From NCBI GenBank assembly GCA_002419055.1, contig DIFI01000006.1:228585-292584 (forward strand): a stretch of DNA of 64,000 nt. Reading direction: 5' to 3'. Both the position numbers and the translations under genes were made by a program. The notes under the pieces were generated by a model. It had not been told where the DNA came from, ran no database searches, and saw only the letters and a list, made by a program, of their open reading frames with translations. This DNA comes from Peptococcaceae bacterium UBA5752 (lineage in GTDB: Bacteria > Bacillota > Dehalobacteriia > UBA4068). Of the stretch, positions 60,867-64,000 are shown in pieces. Each line of letters opens with the position of its first letter. The first letter of the stretch is position 1.

Positions 60867-61922
60867 TTAGTTACTTATCCCCAGCTCGATTAGATGCCGC
60901 AATTCGGACATCGATATTTCTTTCAATACACATTGACCGATTGCTTCCGGTACTACTATTGTGATATTTTCACCCCGAAGTTTTTTATCTGATACAGCAC
61001 ACTCAAACAACTGCGCTGCGGTATATGGCGAAGTAACCGGTAAACCAACGTTTGTTATCAAGTCGCTGACCTCGTTAAGACAATTATCGCCGCAGTGACC
61101 AAGCTTGACGGCGGCTCTTGTGATAATTACCATACCAATGGCCACTGCGCTGCCATGGGTTATTGTATAATTACTGCAGGCTTCTATGCTATGGCCGATG
61201 GTATGACCGAAATTAAGCAGCTGACGCTGGCCTCTATCCCGCTCGTCTTGGGCAACGATATCACTCTTAATGGACAGACAGCGATAGATAATCTCTTCCA
61301 TCTGAGGCCAAAGCGGCTCTTTAAGCATGCCGAAAAGCATTGCTTCGGCAATCATGCCGTATTTTATTATCTCGGCACAGCCGTCTTGAAATACTGATTG
61401 CTTTAAAGTTTTAAATGTGGAGTAATCACTTAGCACTAAGTCCGGCTGATAAAAAGTACCGGCCTGATTTTTACCCGTGTTGAGATTTATAGCGGTCTTG
61501 CCACCCACAGAAGCATCGACCGCCGCCAGCAAAGTTGTCGGCAACTGCACCAGCCTAACACCCCGCAGATAGGTCGAAGCTGCAAATCCCGCCAGATCGC
61601 CAACAACTCCGCCGCCTAAAGCAACGACTACATCCGATCTGGTCAATTTATTTCCTGCCAAAAAATTAAGCAACAGCAGATAATTTTCAGCGTTTTTTGA
61701 TCTTTCACCGTTGGCAATTACAAATTTCACCACTCGGTAGCCACTGTTAGCTAATGATTCCTCAACCATTTGACTATACAATTGATCGACCAAATCATCA
61801 GTTACCAAAGCAGCGGTTTTTCCGCCTGCTATTTGCCGGATATAATCTCCGGCGCTGCTAAGCAGATTATCAGCAATATAAATATCATAGGTTTTTGAGG
61901 CTTTGACCCTCAGAGTTCTCAT
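60867..61922 (-). CDS. aroB: 3-dehydroquinate synthase
   Basis: NAD- and metal-dependent cyclisation of DAHP. 351 residues: NGERSKNAENYLLLLNFLAG, ALGGGVVGDLAGFAASTYLR, VQLPTTLLAAVDASVGGKTA, GCAEIIKYGMIAEAM, LNFGHTIGHSIEACSNY with metal His, and THGSAVAIGM. The ATG overlaps the tyrA stop (ATGA). Confidence 0.96.
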   Translation of the reverse strand: MRTLRVKASKTYDIYIADNLLSSAGDYIRQIAGGKTAALVTDDLVDQLYSQMVEESLANSGYRVVKFVIANGERSKNAENYLLLLNFLAGNKLTRSDVVVALGGGVVGDLAGFAASTYLRGVRLVQLPTTLLAAVDASVGGKTAINLNTGKNQAGTFYQPDLVLSDYSTFKTLKQSVFQDGCAEIIKYGMIAEAMLFGMLKEPLWPQMEEIIYRCLSIKSDIVAQDERDRGQRQLLNFGHTIGHSIEACSNYTITHGSAVAIGMVIITRAAVKLGHCGDNCLNEVSDLITNVGLPVTSPYTAAQLFECAVSDKKLRGENITIVVPEAIGQCVLKEISMSELRHLIELGISN

Positions 61923-62755
61923 CTGCCATCCACCTTTTCTTTAAGTTTCCTGCCATCTGCCAACAGCTTCTTTAATTTTTGATTATTTCCTTCTTTTAAA
62001 GCATCTCTATATTCGCTCAAAGAATTAATAATAAAATCAATCTCCTCAATCAAATTGTCCCTATTACCCATAAACAGCTGGGACCACATATCTTCATTGA
62101 GCCAGGCCACTCTGGTCAGATCTTTATAGCTGCCTGCAGAAAGTCCCTTAAACTCAGATGCAGTCGGGCTTTTGATATAGGCGTTGGAGACAATATGCGC
62201 CAGCTGTGAAGTAATGGCAATAATTCTATCATGTTTTTCCGCGGTAGTAATAGTGATCTGCCCAAAACCGGCCGGTTCTAACAACTGCTTGATCCGATCA
62301 AAAAACACAATATCACCATACCGGGGCGGTACTATAACCATTGAGGCACCCTTAAATAAAGAGCCCCGGCTATACTTAAAGCCAAAATGCTGCGTACCTG
62401 CCATCGGATGTCCGCCGACAAATGTAAAACCATGCTTTTTTGCAATTGCAAAGCATTGTTCACAGACAATGCGTTTGATACCGCAACAGTCAATAACCAC
62501 AGTATCAGGAGCTATCAACGGCGCAGCTTCACTCAGATAATCAATGGTTGCCTGCGGATACAAAGCAATCAGAATGCAGTTGCATAGCTTAATGGTGTCT
62601 TGATTGAGAACCTCGTCAACCGCGCCGGCTATCCGCGCCAGATCCAATATCGACTGATCGGCATCGAATGCATACACTATATTACCCGGCTGCTGTTTAT
62701 AGGCCTTGGCAAAAGAACCACCAATCAGCCCCAGCCCTACTACTCCGATATTCAT
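61919..62755 (-). CDS. tyrA: Prephenate dehydrogenase
   Basis: NAD-dependent oxidative decarboxylation of prephenate towards tyrosine. 278 residues: Rossmann start VVGLGLIGGSFAKAYKQQPG, DCCGIKRIVCEQCFA, and the catalytic HPMAGTQHFGFKYS with substrate-binding His. It lacks a C-terminal ACT domain. Overlaps aroF and aroB by 4 bp each. Confidence 0.93.
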   Translation of the reverse strand: MNIGVVGLGLIGGSFAKAYKQQPGNIVYAFDADQSILDLARIAGAVDEVLNQDTIKLCNCILIALYPQATIDYLSEAAPLIAPDTVVIDCCGIKRIVCEQCFAIAKKHGFTFVGGHPMAGTQHFGFKYSRGSLFKGASMVIVPPRYGDIVFFDRIKQLLEPAGFGQITITTAEKHDRIIAITSQLAHIVSNAYIKSPTASEFKGLSAGSYKDLTRVAWLNEDMWSQLFMGNRDNLIEEIDFIINSLSEYRDALKEGNNQKLKKLLADGRKLKEKVDGR

Positions 62756-63756
62756 GATTTTACCACCTCAAGGATTTTATTTACTTTTGAAGCTAGATCG
62801 GCAAATTGCTCCGGCGTCAGCGACTGGGCGCCGTCGCAAAGAGCATTAGCCGGGTCATTATGCACCTCGATCATCAGTCCGTCAGCACCGGCAGCCGCCG
62901 CTGCCATAGCCATCGGTTTGACCATTCTTGCAATACCGGTGGCATGGCTCGGATCAATCACAATCGGCAGATGTGTCAGCTCCCTAAGCAGCGGGATGGC
63001 GGATAGGTCAAGTGTGTTGCGGGTATAGGTCTCGAATGTTCTGATGCCGCGTTCGCAAAGAATAATGTTTTCATTTCCGCGCGACATGATATATTCTGCG
63101 CTCATCAGTAACTCTTTGATTGTATTAGCCAGGCCTCGTTTGAGCAAAATCGGCTTATTGGTCTTGCCCAAATCCTTCAAAAGATCGAAATTTTGCATAT
63201 TACGCGCGCCTACCTGTATAACATCTACATTCTCAAACAAGGACAAATGATTTGCGTTCATTATTTCCGTTACTATCGGCATGCCGGTGCGCTTTTTAGC
63301 CTCAAGCAGAAATTCGATCCCTTGCGCACCTAATCCCTGGAAATCATAAGGAGAGGTGCGCGGCTTGAAAGCTCCTCCTCTCAACAAACCGGCGCCCGCA
63401 GCTTTTACTTTTTCGGCAATATCAATAATCTGCCCAGATGATTCAACCGAGCAAGGTCCGGCAATAATCTGGAAATGACCGCTACCCAGCTTTAAATCAC
63501 CAATATTGATTACCGTATCATCGGGATGGAATTGACGGCTGGCGCTCTTATAAGGTTCGCTGATCCTTTTTACCGATTCGATTATTTCCAGCCCTTCAAG
63601 CAGATCGACATCTACTTTACTAGTATCACCGATCAAGCCGATAATGGTGCAATACTGTCCTTTGGAAATATGGACATCAAGCCCTCTGTCTTTAAACCAA
63701 TTGCTGAGATTTTCAATTTGTTGGTCAGATACACCTTTTTTTAATACGGCTATCAT
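62752..63756 (-). CDS. aroF: 3-deoxy-7-phosphoheptulonate synthase (type I-beta, regulated form)
   Basis: First step of the shikimate pathway (PEP plus erythrose 4-phosphate). 334 residues: N-terminal ferredoxin-like/ACT-type domain (about 1-70, MIAVLKKGVSDQQIENL), which in Thermotoga mediates Phe/Tyr inhibition, then the I-beta barrel with IIAGPCSVES, LLRGGAFKPRTSPYDFQG, GMPIVTEIMN, VGARNMQNFDLLKDLG, LLKRGLANTIKE and IVIDPSHATGIA. AGGAGGTGGCAAAT precedes ATG 63756. First gene of the operon, directly behind the attenuator. Confidence 0.96.
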   Translation of the reverse strand: MIAVLKKGVSDQQIENLSNWFKDRGLDVHISKGQYCTIIGLIGDTSKVDVDLLEGLEIIESVKRISEPYKSASRQFHPDDTVINIGDLKLGSGHFQIIAGPCSVESSGQIIDIAEKVKAAGAGLLRGGAFKPRTSPYDFQGLGAQGIEFLLEAKKRTGMPIVTEIMNANHLSLFENVDVIQVGARNMQNFDLLKDLGKTNKPILLKRGLANTIKELLMSAEYIMSRGNENIILCERGIRTFETYTRNTLDLSAIPLLRELTHLPIVIDPSHATGIARMVKPMAMAAAAAGADGLMIEVHNDPANALCDGAQSLTPEQFADLASKVNKILEVVKS

Positions 63757-63793
63757 ATTTGCCACCTCCTAATTTTTTTGGGAAGATATATAA

Positions 63794-63886
63794 AAGGGCC
63801 ACGCAGTGATTTTACTGCGTGGCCCTTAAGGATACATTTATCAGTTAACTGAACATGCATTCCATTAATTTGCAGCAAAAACCACT
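63794..63886 (-). promoter_or_regulatory. Aromatic-operon attenuator: terminator with competing antiterminator
   Basis: Minus-strand terminator AAGGGCCACGCAGT (63827-63814), loop AAAATC, ACTGCGTGGCCCTT (63807-63794), then TTATATATC. Antiterminator: AGTGGTTTTTGCTGC (63886-63872) pairs with GCAGTAAAATCACT (63818-63805): nine bp plus four bp around a small internal loop. The antiterminator strand lies within the last codons of the leader peptide, so translation state decides which helix forms. Read by eye; no energies computed. Confidence 0.85.
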
Positions 63887-63954
63887 CTTATTTTATGCTT
63901 GGTAAAATAAAAGTAATAATAATATGCTGTAAATAAAAAGGAAATGTTCTTCAT
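63865..63954 (-). CDS. Tyr/Phe-rich leader peptide of the aromatic operon
   Basis: 29-residue open frame starting at ATG 63954 behind GGAGGAG. It contains SFLFTAYYYYFYF: five Tyr and four Phe in 13 codons (TAT TAT TAT TAC TTT TAT TTT at its end), followed by a basic stretch and one more Phe. Stop TAA at 63867-63865, 37 bases before the terminator stem. This is the plan of the enteric pheL leader, but sensing both tyrosine and phenylalanine. The promoter is probably at or beyond the window edge. Confidence 0.92.
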   Translation of the reverse strand: MKNISFLFTAYYYYFYFTKHKIRVVFAAN

Positions 63955-64000
63955 ATGCTCCTCCATGGTAATTAACAAGATATCATGTAAACAAAAGTAT

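Noticed and set aside
1..64000. tRNA or rRNA genes, insertion sequences, prophage
   Set aside because: No cloverleaf-type sequence, rRNA core sequence, transposase, integrase or phage structural motif was recognised on either strand.

Overview
The window is AT-rich chromosomal DNA from an anaerobic Firmicute, most likely a Clostridia-type organism. Pointers are S-layer homology (SLH) domains, a GerMN lipoprotein, AGGAGG-type ribosome binding sites, a T-box leader, a three-gene molybdenum hydroxylase, and citramalate synthase beside 2-isopropylmalate synthase. I see no rRNA, tRNA, CRISPR array, insertion sequence or prophage. The genus assignment is inference only.

Layout. 1-7.6 kb holds the end of pyruvate kinase, a damaged TetR gene, an OsmC protein, an alpha/beta hydrolase, a PAS-GAF-GGDEF diguanylate cyclase, an M23 peptidase and a CAT-like acetyltransferase. 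7.9-13.6 kb is an efflux operon of MacA-like adaptor, MacB-like ATPase and permease, and an SLH protein. 13.7-16.7 kb has small regulators (XRE, PadR) with partner genes and an SseB-domain protein. 16.8-24.0 kb has a xanthine dehydrogenase-type enzyme, DUF421/DUF4363 membrane proteins, and a TetR gene with a nonsense codon beside an ATC-hydrolase-family gene with a matching operator. 24.1-28.9 kb is a T-box-controlled trp operon, BADCF, without trpE or trpG. 28.9-38.4 kb, minus strand, is a complete Flp/Tad pilus operon behind a cyclic-di-GMP riboswitch. 39.7-44.2 kb is the FMN-riboswitch-controlled riboflavin operon ending in a HAD phosphatase. 46.7-53.0 kb is a leucine/isoleucine operon (leuA-cimA-leuCDB) behind a leucine-rich leader peptide. 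53.1-57.2 kb, minus strand, is a Zur-type zinc uptake operon. 57.3-64.0 kb, minus strand, is the aromatic operon aroF-tyrA-aroB-aroA-aroC-pheA behind a Tyr/Phe-rich leader peptide.

The strongest theme is RNA-level control. Five biosynthetic or surface operons are each preceded by a different cis-acting premature-termination device: T-box (Trp), FMN riboswitch, c-di-GMP-I riboswitch, and two ribosome-mediated attenuators (Leu, and Tyr/Phe). For the two peptide attenuators and the c-di-GMP switch I could read both the terminator and a specific competing antiterminator helix from the sequence. The c-di-GMP device is predicted to switch the pilus operon OFF when the ligand is bound. A diguanylate cyclase with an intact GGEEF motif and I-site is encoded in the same window.
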